DNA of 64,000 nt from Vandiemenella viatica (GCA_031002005.1 JARYHS010009186.1:250943199-251007198); one strand, 5' to 3'; positions 22,456 through 32,559 are shown, counted from the first letter of the stretch. Numbers and translations are program-made. Notes: a model not told the origin generated them from the letters alone.

Positions 22456-23308
22456 ACACTATAAACAAAAACATCAAATTCACAATGGAGAAAGAAACAA
22501 ATGGTAAACTAAACTTCCTTGACACAAACAGCAACACCCATTTCAGATTTACAGAAAACTCACCACCACAGACATAATAATAGGAACTGACTCAAACCAT
22601 ACACAAACTTATAAAGAAGCTGCAATAAGGCACATGCTCCATAGACAGAAACCAAATCCCACTTAATAAAGATAACTACATACTAGTACTTAACACAATC
22701 ATCTATGTAGCCAACAAAAATGGACACAAGGATCAGAGGGTACACCAACTAAACAACAAAATCATAAGACAAATAAAGAAAACGTCACACAATACAACCC
22801 CATCATCACACCACAATAGATCAACAACAGATAATACACCACATACACTACAAAATAGAGAGAAATGGCATACATCAACAAAGACACATACAAAATTGCA
22901 AATATATTCAAAAAACAAGGACTAAAAATAGCATTCAGAACAGACAACACATTACATAAAAACATTAAAAATAACACACAATCCAATAAATATCACAACT
23001 CAGGAATATACAGGCTATCATGCAATGAATGCGAAGCACAGTACATAGGACAAACATGCAGAAAATTCGAAACCAGATACAAGGAATACATAAGAGCTCT
23101 AAAATATAACAACCATTCAACATTTGCATAACACTTACAAGAACATAACCACCACTCAACAAATATTGAATCAGACATGCAAATACTCACCATAAACAAC
23201 AACAAAGTACAAATACTAACATTCCAAGAAAACTATCATATACAAAAAGCACTAACAAAAGGAAAACGAATAATAAATGAATACACCCAACGCTATACAA
23301 AACACTGA
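22445..23308 (+). pseudogene. Penelope-like RT thumb and GIY-YIG endonuclease
   Basis: In order: NIKFTMEKETNGKLNFLD (RT thumb start, 22472-22525), IIGTDSNHTQTYKEAAIRHM (about 22577-22640), a decayed linker with several stops, KKQGLKIAFRTDN (22910-22950), then the GIY-YIG domain. That domain has GIYRLSCNEC at 23005-23035, AQYIGQT, a catalytic-Arg segment FETRYKEY, a stop at 23130, HLQEHNHH and the conserved Glu helix QENYHIQKA (about 23230), ending at TAA 23306-23308. GIY-YIG nicks target DNA to start reverse transcription. Very A-rich codons. Inactivated by stops. Confidence 0.85.
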
Positions 23309-23726
23309 AACTAAAATAAAATAGAAACGTCGACACAAGAAAAACAACAATAAATAAGGACATAAAAAACACAAAAAATACTGAAATCATTTACATTTGA
23401 AAAAAAACGCCAAATAAATGGAAGACTGAAAAAACAAAACATTACCGCATAACTACACAAACTCGATACGTAGTAAACAAAACAGAACAACCATTCGCAA
23501 AAAAAAAGAACCATAGTGCAGTGCAATAATGTTCAGTGTTGTGAATCTGAATAATGAAGACACTTCTCACCAAAAATGCAAAAGCACTGATGCTTAGAAT
23601 GGAGCTAAAAGAAATGCAATAGATCACAAAAATGTAAGTACATTATAAGTTAGATACTAATTCATTCCACTGTACCAAACACAACATAACCTGCTTACAA
23701 CTTTTGTACGTAATTAACATAAAAAA

Positions 23727-23767
23727 CCGCTGAAGATACTTCTGCAATAGAATTGAAACGCGTACGG
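23727..23767 (+). ncRNA. hammerhead-like motif 4
   Basis: CTGAAGA at 23730-23736, stem II TTCT/AGAA, GAAAC at 23755-23759, then GCGTA (cleavage after GUA). Stem I is CCG/CGG. It lies about 420 bp downstream of the GIY-YIG stop, at the 3' end of the plus-strand half. Confidence 0.65.
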
Positions 23768-23853
23768 GAGACCAATAAATACAAAAAAGTCAATTGCTTT
23801 GGCGTAATTTATTTATTAATATTATCAGCAATTGAGTAAAATGATCCACAACT

Positions 23854-24892
23854 AAACAACAAGATATTTTTGGCAGTATATTCATGTGACATGGTTTCAA
23901 ATATCCCGCTAGATCGGCACAGACTAAAGCAAGGAGACAATATAGTCAAGACACTAGTGAAAAAAGCAAGACATGTGCAGAGGGGTGCCAAAAGAAGACT
24001 TGAAGATGATTATGAAGACTGTGAATGGGGTATTAACTCTGGATCAGGAATATTTTAACCTTCTTTCTCCGTTTCACGTAAGTTTACTTTTTACTTCTTC
24101 TAGAAACATCTCAGGTTCTGGTGAACCTAGAAGTCTGAAATTTTAATGATATAGTCAAATGGGCTTCTTTTACATACTGAAACAATGATTTTTAATTACT
24201 TGATTTATAAGAGATTTAGAGGTGATAATCTAGTGAACAGTGATGGAAAAAATTTACTTTAATGGAAATATAAAATATATGTGTAAGTAATTATTTTGAC
24301 AAAAAACTGTTGTTTCAGTATTGTTACAACATATCAATGCACATACAGCACAAATTTTATTTCTCTAGTTCCAGTAGTTTGTGAGTAAATGTTCCCTATA
24401 GTAGGCATAATTTAACATAGCTGGGATAGGTGATACCGTATCCTCCTAATAAAGCCCTAGAATAGTTTCAAATTTTTGTGAGTTAAGAGGAATATATCTG
24501 AGACTAACCTAGATGTAATCACGGCTTGGAGGTACGGCACGCAGTGTTGAAGCGAGTGGGGTGCCGGTGTGTAACTTTGTCCGCCACTTGTCCGTTATCT
24601 GCAGGCTGCTGGGCGCAGGCAGGTGCGCGCAAACTGCTAATGAGCTGGGCCGGACCGCCAATCTCCTTCACAGCGCGCGCTGCGCTCGGTAAATATTTGA
24701 GCAGAAAACACGGCAGACGTGCTGACCGCCGCAGCCAGCCCTCCTCCTGAGCTAAAAAAACACCCATGTCCTCGTCGGCGGTGGTCACCTCATCACAGAT
24801 AAACGGCACTCCCTTTGCAGCCACATAGCAGGTATCTACCAGCCAACACAAGCATTCATCTCAATGCGTTTGAAAGTGACACGTTGGTACAT
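23854..24892. other. unassigned sequence with a GC-rich patch
   Basis: 23854-24500 is AT-rich with no recognised element. 24530-24800 is GC-rich and CpG-containing; the open frames on both strands there look compositional. Confidence 0.3.
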
Positions 24893-25299
24893 CTACATCT
24901 ACATATATACTCTGCAATTCACAAAATTGTGGGTGGCAGAGGGTGCTCAGCACCAAAGCTAATCTCTTTGCTGTGAATTCCAATCCCTAATGGTACGAGG
25001 GAAAAAAGAATTCATATAAGAATCAGTCCGGCACCTTATTTCTCTAATTTTATCTTTCCTGTCCTTCCGACTCAAATAGGTTGGTGGAAGAAATATTTCA
25101 CTACACTCAAAAGTGAAAGTGGGAGTTCACATGTTTACCAATAAGTTTAAACGAAACGTGTGTCGTCTATCTACCAGAGACTCCAAACCTAGTCTACTAA
25201 TCAGTTCTGTGACGCTTTCATAAGGACTGTAGAAAGCGGTCACGAATCGAGCGGCTCTTCTCTGTACTTTCTCTATACTTTCGATCAACCCCTTGGTTG
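24893..25299 (-). pseudogene. LINE-A copy 3, RT C-terminus and 3' tail
   Basis: Plus-strand view starts with ACATCTACATCTACAT (the reversed tail) and ATTCACAAAATTGTGGGTGGC, as in the copy at 8155. It continues upstream through the C-terminal RT region to TCTCTGTACTTTCTCTA. Only the last about 400 bp are present, with many substitutions. Inactive. Confidence 0.8.
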
Positions 25300-25527
25300 T
25301 AGGATAACAGACAGGTTATCCTAGAATAACATTACATATTTTAATGTATAGTATATCTTTGAATTTTGGGGTTCCATGTCAAGGGTCAGTTGCTTTTGCT
25401 CATGGAAAGTTTCCTTAGCAACAACTAATAACGAGATGAGTTGCATAGTTTGGTTGGAAAATAGAAGTCGTCTAATAGTATCGTGATAGTGAAAATAACA
25501 AGAAATATATATATATATATTTTGCTT
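25300..25527. other. unassigned sequence
   Basis: AT-rich. An AT dinucleotide run at 25507-25521 borders the next LINE tail. Confidence 0.3.
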
Positions 25528-26215
25528 TCGTCAGTCTTTCGACTGGTTTGATGCGATCCTCCATCCCTTCCTATCCTGTGCTAACCTTTTCATTTCTACA
25601 TACCCCTTACGACCCACGTCCTCAATTATCTGCTTCATATATTATAATCTCTGTCATCCTCTACAGTTCTTATCTTCGACTGTTCCCTCCACTAACAAAT
25701 TAACCAATCCAGCTGTCTCAAAATATGACCTACCATCCTGTCTCTTCTTTCTTTATGCTTCTTCCACAAACGTCTTTCCTCGCCTATCGTTTCCAAAACT
25801 CGTTCATTTCGTACTTTGTCTGTCCAATTAATTTTCAGCATCCTTCTGTAGCACCACATTTCTAACGCTTCAATTTTCTGTCTTCCTGGTGTTTTCTTAG
25901 AGTCCATGCTTCGCAACCGTCAAGTGGTGGTCTCCAAACATTGAGTTTTAAAAAGATCTTTCTAATTCCTAGATCAATATTTGAAACTAAAAGATTTCTC
26001 TTTTTCCTAGTGTTGTTCTGCTTTTAACATCATTCCTGATTCGACCATAAGTTGTAATTTTGCTTCGCAAGTAGCAGAATTCACTTACTTCTCCTATTGA
26101 ATCCCATCCTATTTTTATATTTAATATGCTAGCACCGGTAACCAATCCAGCATGTCTCAAAATATGACCTACCAGCTTGTCTCTTCTTTCTGTAAGCTTC
26201 ATCTTGGAAGAAGAA
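25528..26215 (-). pseudogene. LINE-C: non-LTR RT C-terminal region, rearranged
   Basis: The minus strand has KIEALEMWCYRRMLKINWTD (about 25875-25815), VRNERVLETIGEERRLWKKH, then ERRDRMVGHILRQ (near 25725) and an untranslated tail to 25528. A second piece at 26202-25990 reads ERRDKLVGHILRHAGL and then EVSEFCYLRSKITTYGR. In an intact element the FCYL-SKIT part precedes EMWCYRRML, and RRDK-VGHILRH comes last. So two overlapping fragments of the same family are joined, the second out of order. Probably RTE- or I-group; clade not certain. Inactive. Confidence 0.75.
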
Positions 26216-26664
26216 TTATTTACAAACCTACAAATTGATGTTAAAAGGCAAAATCCATTTTAACAAGCACTATAAGGAGAACTTGTATATCAGAAGTCCG
26301 ACTTTGTAATTAATGTGGTGTTATTTTTGAGTTCATTGAAAGTGCTTAAAACTGTCAAAGTACGTGACTATGATTTACTTAGTCTAACAGCACGATCAAT
26401 GAAATAATATGAATAGCGCCAACAGCAGCTAAAACCACGAATTAATTATTAAGAATAAAGCACGGAAATATAACTAGAATCTTCAGACATACTATATGGT
26501 GTTATACAAATATCCAGATATCATCATTCTCATTCATACTTAACCGAAATCGATAAATGAGGTATCGTTTTTAAAGATTATCCGCTAGCGACCTGGTGAT
26601 TTTGGTTGATACACAGGATTATACTTAATAATGAAAATATTAAATAATTAAATTTGAAAGTCTC

Positions 26665-26713
<49 letters not shown>

Positions 26714-26755
26714 GAAGTAATGAGATTGAAGGGAGACGAACCAGTACGGTCTTAG
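26216..26755. other. unassigned AT-rich sequence with a long A run
   Basis: No gene recognised. A homopolymer of about 43 A lies at 26668-26710, immediately upstream of the next LINE fragment. Confidence 0.4.
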
Positions 26756-27280
26756 ATTGTTATCAGTGACAGGACAATAGAACAAATTTGTATATTTAGG
26801 ATATGACATAACAAGATATGACGATGTCAGTACTTAATTACAGAAGAAATTCCAAAACCTGCTTGTATCAACGAAAAGAACTATTAGGAGCACCAGGCGA
26901 GACACAATGATGAAATTTTACAAAGTAATGGCTGGACCAGCATTAATACAAAGGTGCGAATCGTTGACATTGACTAAACAATCTAATACAAACAGCTGAG
27001 ATGAGATTTCTGAGCCGTAGCTGGATATACTATCCTATATAAGAAAAGAAATGAAGAAATAAGAGAAAAACTGAAATTTTTTAATCTTAATAAAGAAATA
27101 ATAAGATATAGGACACAATGGATGGAGCACGTAACGCTTATGGAGGACACCAGACCACCAAAGATTCTACTGAATAACCAGCCAAAACGGAAGGAGGATA
27201 AGTCGACCCAAGAAGAGGAGGACGCAACAAAATGTGTGAGGGCTGAATAAACCATCAGTGAAGATGATGATGATTTTTGA
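26756..27280 (+). pseudogene. LINE-C relative, RT C-terminal fragment
   Basis: The plus strand reads YLGYDITRYDD, KKFQNLLVSTKRTIR, MMKFYKVMAGPALIQRCESL, and, after a frame change, KKRNEEIREKLKFFNLN, IIRYRTQWMEHVTLMEDTRP, PKILLNNQPKRKE. This is the usual C-terminal order of RTE/I-like LINEs (YLG, FYKVMA-P, N-DIR--L, W--HV-RM-D-R-PK). It ends with a GAAGATGATGATGATTTTT tail at 27258-27279. Stops are scattered; inactive. Confidence 0.75.
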
Positions 27281-27920
27281 GATTAATATTTCCGATTTGG
27301 TGACATCATTAATTAAGAGAGGAATTTAACACGTAAACTGTAAAATTATGAACAATCAAGCTCACGGGAATCCCATAGTTCAGAGTCCAGCAGGTAGGCT
27401 ACGCTGCTGTCGACGAGGAATGTAAGATTTAGCGCTAGATAGCAGCACCACATATCAAGATTTTCCCACGGGCCGATCTCGCTACCACTAGATATTTCAG
27501 TTGGCAAACGAACAATTGTTCCTACAAAACGAGATAGATGAGACAGAAGCTGCTAGTCTTTTTTTGCGTCGATGAGGAGTGATCGCATTACCGCTGGGTT
27601 TTAGCACGTCATATCACACAGATACTGGATAAACTGTCTCTGTTATCTAGTGTGAGGAGCTTTTCTGATATGTTTGTTTCCGTTAGGGAAACATTTCATG
27701 ATTTCTATTTGTCTCGTGCTACAGAGGAGCCGGTTCTACTTTAATCCTACAAATACGAACCACCTACCTCACTCATCATTGCACATTATTTGCGAAATAT
27801 TCGTTCCACCAAATGGAAAACATCTAAAACATGGGCCAAACGAAAAAACAGTAGTGAATGAGAAACCTCATTGCAACTTAGAATGCTTATTTGCAACCGA
27901 AAGTAGGTCTACACATAAAT
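27281..27920. other. unassigned sequence
   Basis: Moderate base composition, no recognised repeat. 27380-27560 is richer in G+C than its neighbours. Confidence 0.3.
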
Positions 27921-29605
27921 GCCAGAAGTCACGGGATACCTTTTATTATTGTGTGGGAGACGCTTCGCCCGATCCAATGCAGCAACCCGAAATGGAATTG
28001 ATTCAAGTGGCTTCAAGGAATATTCAGCCGTGCTTTCTCTACAGCCATCCAAAATTGCGAAATTGTTGCCGGTATACAAAGTTATGCGAGGCTTTTTCCT
28101 TCGTATTTGAAAGTAATCTATTCATACTTGTACTATTGAAGAAAATGGAGGAAACGGGATGGAGATAAATGAAAGAGGAAGATGTGCAGATGGAGTTTTT
28201 AAAAGTATTAGGAGCCTCGTAAGGTTGTCCCGCAAAAGAGCAAAGAGGCAATCTATAAATCATACTTTGTGCCAATTTTAACAGATGGGTCGGAAACATG
28301 GTTGATGAAGGAGAGAGAAAAATGGAGAGTACATCTGTGGAAATGAAATTTCAGAGGAGTAGACTAGGAGCAACAAGAAGAAACAGAATAAGGAATGAAA
28401 GAATCAGGGAGTTGATAAAGGAAGAACAACTACAAAATAGAATTGAAAAATCTAAGTTACAGTGGTACGGGCATGTAAAGAGGATGGGAGAGGAGAAGCT
28501 ACCAAGGAAGATGCTGGACATGGAGCTGAAAGGGAAGAGGCCTAGAGGAAGACCGAGGGACAGATGGATTGAAGGCGTTAAGAAATGCGTGGAGGAAAGA
28601 GGACGATATTGGGAGACAGTGGAAGAAGAGAGATGGCGGTTGGTTAGAAAGCAATGGCGAAGCTTTGGTTCCCAGCAGACCCGGCCAGCGGCTGGAGCTG
28701 CCCTAGATGATGAATGAATACAAAGTTATGCGATCATGTGCCAAAAATGTTCGACTGGATTCAGATCTAGCTGGCCTAATCCTTTGATGGAACTGTCAAC
28801 AATGTTTCTCAAAGTAGTTATGGACGATTATGGCTCGGTGACATGAAGAATTGTCGTCCTGGAAAAGACTATAGTAGGGACATGAAGGCTATGAATGGCT
28901 GCAAATGATCTCCCAGTAGTTGGCCATAACCATTTTAGCCAATGATCGGTTGAGTTTGACCACAGGGTCCAGTCCATGACGTTTAAACACAGTCTATACA
29001 AGGATAGAACCACCATAAACATACACAGTGCCTTCCTAACAACTTGTGTTCACGGCCCTGTGGGGTCTGGGCAACACTCGAACCCCTCCATCAGCTCTTA
29101 CAAACTGGAACCGTGAATCATATTACCTTGCAATATTTATCCAGTCCCGTAAGATCCAACCGATGTGTTTGCAAGCCCTGGAGAGGCGCTGCAGCAGGTT
29201 GTGTTTTGTTAGCAGAACCACTCAGGTCAGCCTTCTGCTGCCATATCCTAACAACGCCAAATTTCGCTGCACTGTCTGCACGGACACGTCTGGCGTATGT
29301 CCCACATCGAGTGAAGCCTGTCTGACAACTCGACGCAGACGTCGCTAGTCTCGGTCATACGCCACTGTATTTTTCCGGTGTCGGAGATAATTCCGAAATT
29401 TATATAATCACGGCACGCTCTAGACAATGTGGATCACTGTGGATAGAGGAATTCACTAACAATTTCCGAAATGGAATGCGTCATGCGTCTATAGGCAACT
29501 ACCATTGTCCCCTCAAGGCTTGTTATCTCGTGTCGTGCCGCCATAACCAATTTAGAAAACCTTTCAAACCACTCACGAAACTACAAATGAAGGCCCCGAC
29601 ACTGC
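27920..29605 (-). pseudogene. Tc1-like transposase pseudogene split by a LINE
   Basis: The minus strand from about 29570: SLEGTMVVAYRRMTHSISEI (N-terminal helix-turn-helix), a decayed middle, GGSILV..FKRHGLDPVVKLNRSL (near 28990), LFQDDNSSCHRAIIVHNYFE (second catalytic Asp region, about 28870), LNPVEHFWHMI (catalytic Glu region, about 28755). After the LINE insert come AVEKARLNIPLKPLESIPFR and VAALDRAK (28040-27980), the usual Tc1 C-terminus. Many stops and frameshifts. Removing the LINE at 28090-28717 and one copy of its target duplication rejoins the Tc1 C-terminal part. Terminal inverted repeats were not located. Confidence 0.8.
28074..28733 (+). mobile_element. RTE-like LINE (LINE-D), 5'-truncated, exact 16-bp TSD
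   Basis: The exact duplication ATACAAAGTTATGCGA at 28074-28089 and 28718-28733 brackets 28090-28717. The encoded RT C-terminus reads ETWLMKEREKWRVHLW, then, after one frameshift, ATRRNRIRNERIRELIKEEQ, RIEKSKLQWYGHVKRMGEEK, PRKMLDMELKGKRPRGRPRD, RWIEGVKKCVEERG. The last 140 codons (28298-28717) remain open. It ends in GATGATGAATGA, a short-repeat tail of the RTE type. It is a young insertion judging by the perfect duplication, and non-autonomous because the endonuclease and most of the RT are missing. Confidence 0.85.
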
Positions 29606-29639
29606 AGGGCATACTTTTCTTCCGCGGTGTTGCCATTAT

Positions 29640-29881
29640 CCGGATATTTGCACCGAACGTGGTGGGTAAGCGGTTAGCGTTCTGGCCCTGTATTCCGGAG
29701 GAGGACGGTTCGAATCCTCGTCCGGGCATCCATATTTGGGTTTTCCAGGCAAATGCTAGGATGCTTCCTTCAAAAGGCCATGGCCGAATACCTAGCCGTT
29801 CCTTGTCCCCCCTCCCGCCTCTAATAACCTCGACGTCGACCAGGCGTAAAGCCATAAGTAAAAAAAAACCGGATATTTGCA
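29640..29881 (+). mobile_element. SINE1 copy, exact 13-bp TSD
   Basis: The exact duplication CCGGATATTTGCA at 29640-29652 and 29869-29881 brackets 29653-29868. The head CCGAACGTGGTGGGTAAGCG and B box GGTTCGAATCC (29708-29718) are intact. Tail GACGTCGACCAGGCGTAAAG, then an A run. The right target duplication abuts the minisatellite. Confidence 0.9.
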
Positions 29882-30487
29882 GCACAGCCCAACTTAGCCC
29901 AGAGTATCTCAACGTAGCCCATCGCTGCCCATAGTATCCCAGCGTAGCCCAGAGTATCTCAGCGTAGCCTAGAGTATCTCAGCGTAGCCTAGAGTAGTCC
30001 AGCGTAGCCCAGAGTATCTCAGCGTAGCCTAGAGTATCCCAGCGTAGCCCAGAGTATCTCAGCGTAGCCCAGAGTATCTCAGCGTAGCCTAGAGTATCCC
30101 AGCGTAGCCTAGAGTAGTCCAGCGTAGCCCAGAGTATCTCAGCGTAGCCTAGAGTATCTCAGCGTAGCCTAGAGTATCCCAGCGTAGCCTAGAGTAGTCC
30201 AGCGTAGCCCAGAGTATCTCAGCGTAGCCTAGAGTATCCCAGCGTAGCCTAGAGTAGTCCAGCGTAGCCCAGAGTATCTCAGCGTAGCCTAGAGTATCTC
30301 AGCGTAGCCTAGAGTATCCCAGCGTAGCCTAGAGTAGTCCAGCGTAGCCCAGAGTATCTCAGCGTAGCCTAGAGTATCTCAGCGTAGCCTAGAGTATCCC
30401 AGCGTAGCCCAGAGTATCTCAGCGTAGCCCAGAGTATCTCAGCGTAGCCTAGAGTATCCCAGCGTAGCCCAGCATAGCCCAGCGTAG
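29882..30487 (+). repeat. 20-bp minisatellite (AGCGTAGCCYAGAGTATCYC), about 28 units
   Basis: Units are perfectly 20 bp from 29941 to 30460 (26 units), with degenerate starter units at 29891-29940 and a broken end at 30461-30487. Four unit types alternate: A (AGCCC..ATCTC), B (AGCCT..ATCTC), C (AGCCT..AGTCC), D (AGCCT..ATCCC). The order is ABCADAADCABDCADCABDCABDAAD, so an 80-bp A-B-D-C higher-order unit recurs. Not a CRISPR array, because there are no spacers. Confidence 0.95.
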
Positions 30488-30496
30488 TCAGCATAG

Positions 30497-30555
30497 CCTT
30501 CTACCCACCCCTTCACCCCCTAGACCGATCTGCGCAGTTTATGGACGATCCCGTA
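30497..30555. repeat. right end of a GGGAGCGTCCATAAAC-type MITE
   Basis: TAGCCTTCTACCCACCCC, CCCCCTAGACCGATCTGCGC and AGTTTATGGACGATCCC match the right end of the 9549-9939 MITE in order and spacing. The left end is not found; the minisatellite occupies its place. Confidence 0.7.
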
Positions 30556-31087
30556 CTGATGTTCTCAGTAAACAGTTTCAGCCCACAACCATGGCTTATT
30601 ATCCTGTTTTAGCAGATTTTAATAATTTGGTGGATAGATGATATACTTCAGTGTGGTACAAGCCAGCCTCCTTGAGCGGCCGTCCTTGTGGGAACGCATG
30701 GAACATGAAACTGAGATCTGAGTTACTTGAATCCCTCGTCCAAGGATACACAGCCAGCAGTTTAGCTTGAGAGTCGCAACCAGTAAAGTTCTGGAGCCTC
30801 CTAAAAAGACCGTCACCAACTGATTAATTAGAGCTAGCACATTAGAAAACAGTCATCCCCGCCATGTAGCGACAGCGTGAGAACAGTTATGTACAGGCTC
30901 TGGTCACAGCGTTTTTCTGAAGCAACACAGTAAACTTGCCACGCCTTAGGCCTATTATTTAGGCAGTAGTAGAAAATACTTCACCACCATACACAACCCT
31001 TTGTGCGCTCAAGGGTGAGGATTGCACCGAACCTCCCATTATTTAGCCATTTGACTCTAGTAAGCAAGGAAAAATACCTAGTTAACA
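30556..31087. other. unassigned sequence
   Basis: No gene or repeat recognised. Confidence 0.3.
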
Positions 31088-31247
31088 TGATAAATTATGA
31101 ATAATTTACCGTAAACGTTGGAAAAATTTAAAGATAAAATTTGTAGAGGACAAATGTAGGTGGGTGCAAGATAGCAGGAAGATGGAGGTATAGCGAAATT
31201 GTCACCGGTGTCTGTGTTCAATTGCAATTAAATTAAATTAAATTAAA
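31088..31247 (+). repeat. LINE-B 3' end fragment
   Basis: Matches the last 160 bp of LINE-B: AATAATTTACC, AAAATTTAAAG, AAATTTGTAGAGGACAAATG, GTGGGTGCA, and an ATTAA-type tail (31223-31247). The duplicated ATTAA tail supports this as the true 3' end of the family. Confidence 0.65.
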
Positions 31248-32140
31248 TCTCAATTGGAGTACATTCTAATTCACTGAACGTCACTAGTTTGAGTGTTATT
31301 AAGTGTTTTCCCAGCCAGTATTCACAGACGCCCACTGGAAGAACCAGAAGTTGACGGCAAGAAGGCTGGGGGAATCCAGGTGCACAAACGGGGCAAGTCG
31401 AAGACAATCTTTGCTCGGCTTTACCAGACGACACAGTTCTGAAGAGCTGCTGGTAAATCCGATACGGGTCGGAGTTGCGGGAAGGACGTGGTCCTCCCAG
31501 GAGCAAGTGGACAGACGAGTGAGGGCGGGCGGTGGACACACATCGTATAGCCGGACACCGCTATCAGGTGCGGGCAGCCGCGCTCGCCTGCGCAAACACT
31601 GCAAAGTGGCCGCCGGACGCCTTGCTTATCGATTCGCGTCGCGCCCGCATCATGCAAGACCGCACACAGCCACATATCTCGCCCCCGCACGCCCGCGATT
31701 TACTGTATTTACACCGCGCCGCGCCCGCCGGTACCCTTTACCACACGGAGCCATACCGGGTCCCGCGCTGTCCCATCTGATAACGCCCGCAAACATCTAC
31801 CCGCAGCTGGGGAACCTTTTTTTTTCCCCCGCGCAGCGTCCGAGATTTAGTAGTGAATCTTGCTTTAGTTATGGTACTGCCGAGCCACTGACATAATAGC
31901 GAGAGATTTTTGCCGTTATTACCTTGTATAATGTCCCCTTAATGCAAAATTTTTTTGTGGAAGTGCTTTATTCGGAGGGGTGAGCGGGCAAAGTGTCGCC
32001 GGGGATGTATGGCCGCGCTGACTGCAAGCGTCGGCCGCGCGCGTGGATTGCCGCGCAGAATTAAAAACCGGCAAATCGACTCGGCCAGTACAATCGGTCG
32101 TGAATAGGTGGTTCACACACTCAAATATAAATGTAGACAA
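31248..32140. other. GC-rich, CpG-rich region without recognised gene
   Basis: 31330-31800 and 31980-32110 are strongly GC-rich and contain many CpGs. Open frames of up to 197 codons exist on both strands but overlap each other in a way expected from composition. No domain could be recognised. Candidate CpG island, regulatory patch or diverged exon. Confidence 0.35.
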
Positions 32141-32214
32141 TGCAATGTTGTTGTAGGCGATTTCTCGCAGTTACTCAGTAAATTAAATGTTAATAAATAA
32201 CGCTAATGCTAGTA

Positions 32215-32507
32215 TTATTGTAGAACCGAGGCTTGGGCAGTGCGTTTTCGCACTGCTACTTGTCATTTGGGAGGACCGGGGTCAAACCCGGTTCGGCCAT
32301 CCTGACTGGGGTATTCCGTGGTTTTCCTCAGTCACTCTAGGCGAATACTGGGATGGTTTCCTACAAGGCCACGGCCGACCTTCCATCCCCCCTCCCTCCC
32401 CGTAGTGTAGTAGGCTGAAAAGGATCTCCGTGATCCTCCAGCAGCCCGCCTCCCAGCCTTCAGCTGGGAGGAATGAAATAGTTAAACAAAAAAAGTGTTA
32501 TTGTAGA
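32215..32507 (+). mobile_element. SINE2 copy, exact 10-bp TSD
   Basis: Duplication TTATTGTAGA at 32215-32224 and 32498-32507. The element is tRNA-derived, with B-box-like GGTCAAACCCG (32280-32290). The body CCATCCTGACTGGGGTATTC, GGTTTTCCTCAGTCACTC and GGATGGTTTCCTACAAGGCC resembles SINE1 in plan but differs in sequence, so it is a sister family. It ends in an A-rich tail with GTTAAACAAAAAAA. Confidence 0.8.
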
Positions 32508-32517
32508 GGGCAATGCC

Positions 32518-32556
32518 GGACGCGATTCGCCTCTCGTCGAGTAGTCATCAGCGACG
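32518..32556 (-). ncRNA. hammerhead-like motif 5
   Basis: Minus strand: CTGATGA (32551-32545), stem II around CTCG/CGAG with an extra CCTC arm, GAATC (32528-32524) in place of GAAAC, then GCGTC. Stem I GTCG/CGGC. The A-to-T change in the conserved GAAA suggests loss of activity. Confidence 0.5.
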
Positions 32557-32559
32557 AAT

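Larger units (their letters stand above)
21694..23853. mobile_element. Penelope-like element block, two halves in opposite orientation
   Basis: The left half is on the minus strand (RT core 22455-22095, hammerhead at 21790-21830, 3' end near 21711). The right half is on the plus strand (RT thumb from 22445, GIY-YIG nuclease, hammerhead at 23727-23767, 3' end near 23853). Both outer ends share the order CAATTG, TTGGCGT, CAATTGAG and a GATCCACAAC/GGCCCACAAT-like end. The left half ends where the right half begins in the protein, which suggests a 5'-inverted single insertion or a head-to-head dimer. Multiple stops; inactive. Confidence 0.75.
32145..32556 (-). mobile_element. Penelope-like 3' end with a hammerhead-like motif, split by a SINE
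   Basis: 32145-32214 (TTGTTGTAGGCGATTTCTCG...AATAACGCTAATGC) matches the outer ends of the palindromic elements at 20.98 and 35.34 kb. The sequence resumes at 32508 with GGGCAATGCCGGACGCG and the hammerhead core. SINE2 (32225-32497) sits between, flanked by a 10-bp duplication. So a Penelope-like terminus was present first. Confidence 0.6.

Noticed and set aside
27674..28168. 164-codon open frame on the plus strand
   Set aside because: It is antisense to the Tc1 C-terminal remnant and crosses into the LINE target duplication; no domain is recognisable.
29882..30487. Regular 20-bp repeats as a CRISPR array
   Set aside because: There are no unique spacers; units are directly adjacent and vary only by point changes. 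A minisatellite in a eukaryotic genome explains it.
31303..31896. 197-codon open frame in a GC-rich patch
   Set aside because: Several other long frames overlap it on both strands, as expected from GC-rich composition; no signal, domain or splice pattern supports it. A diverged exon cannot be excluded.
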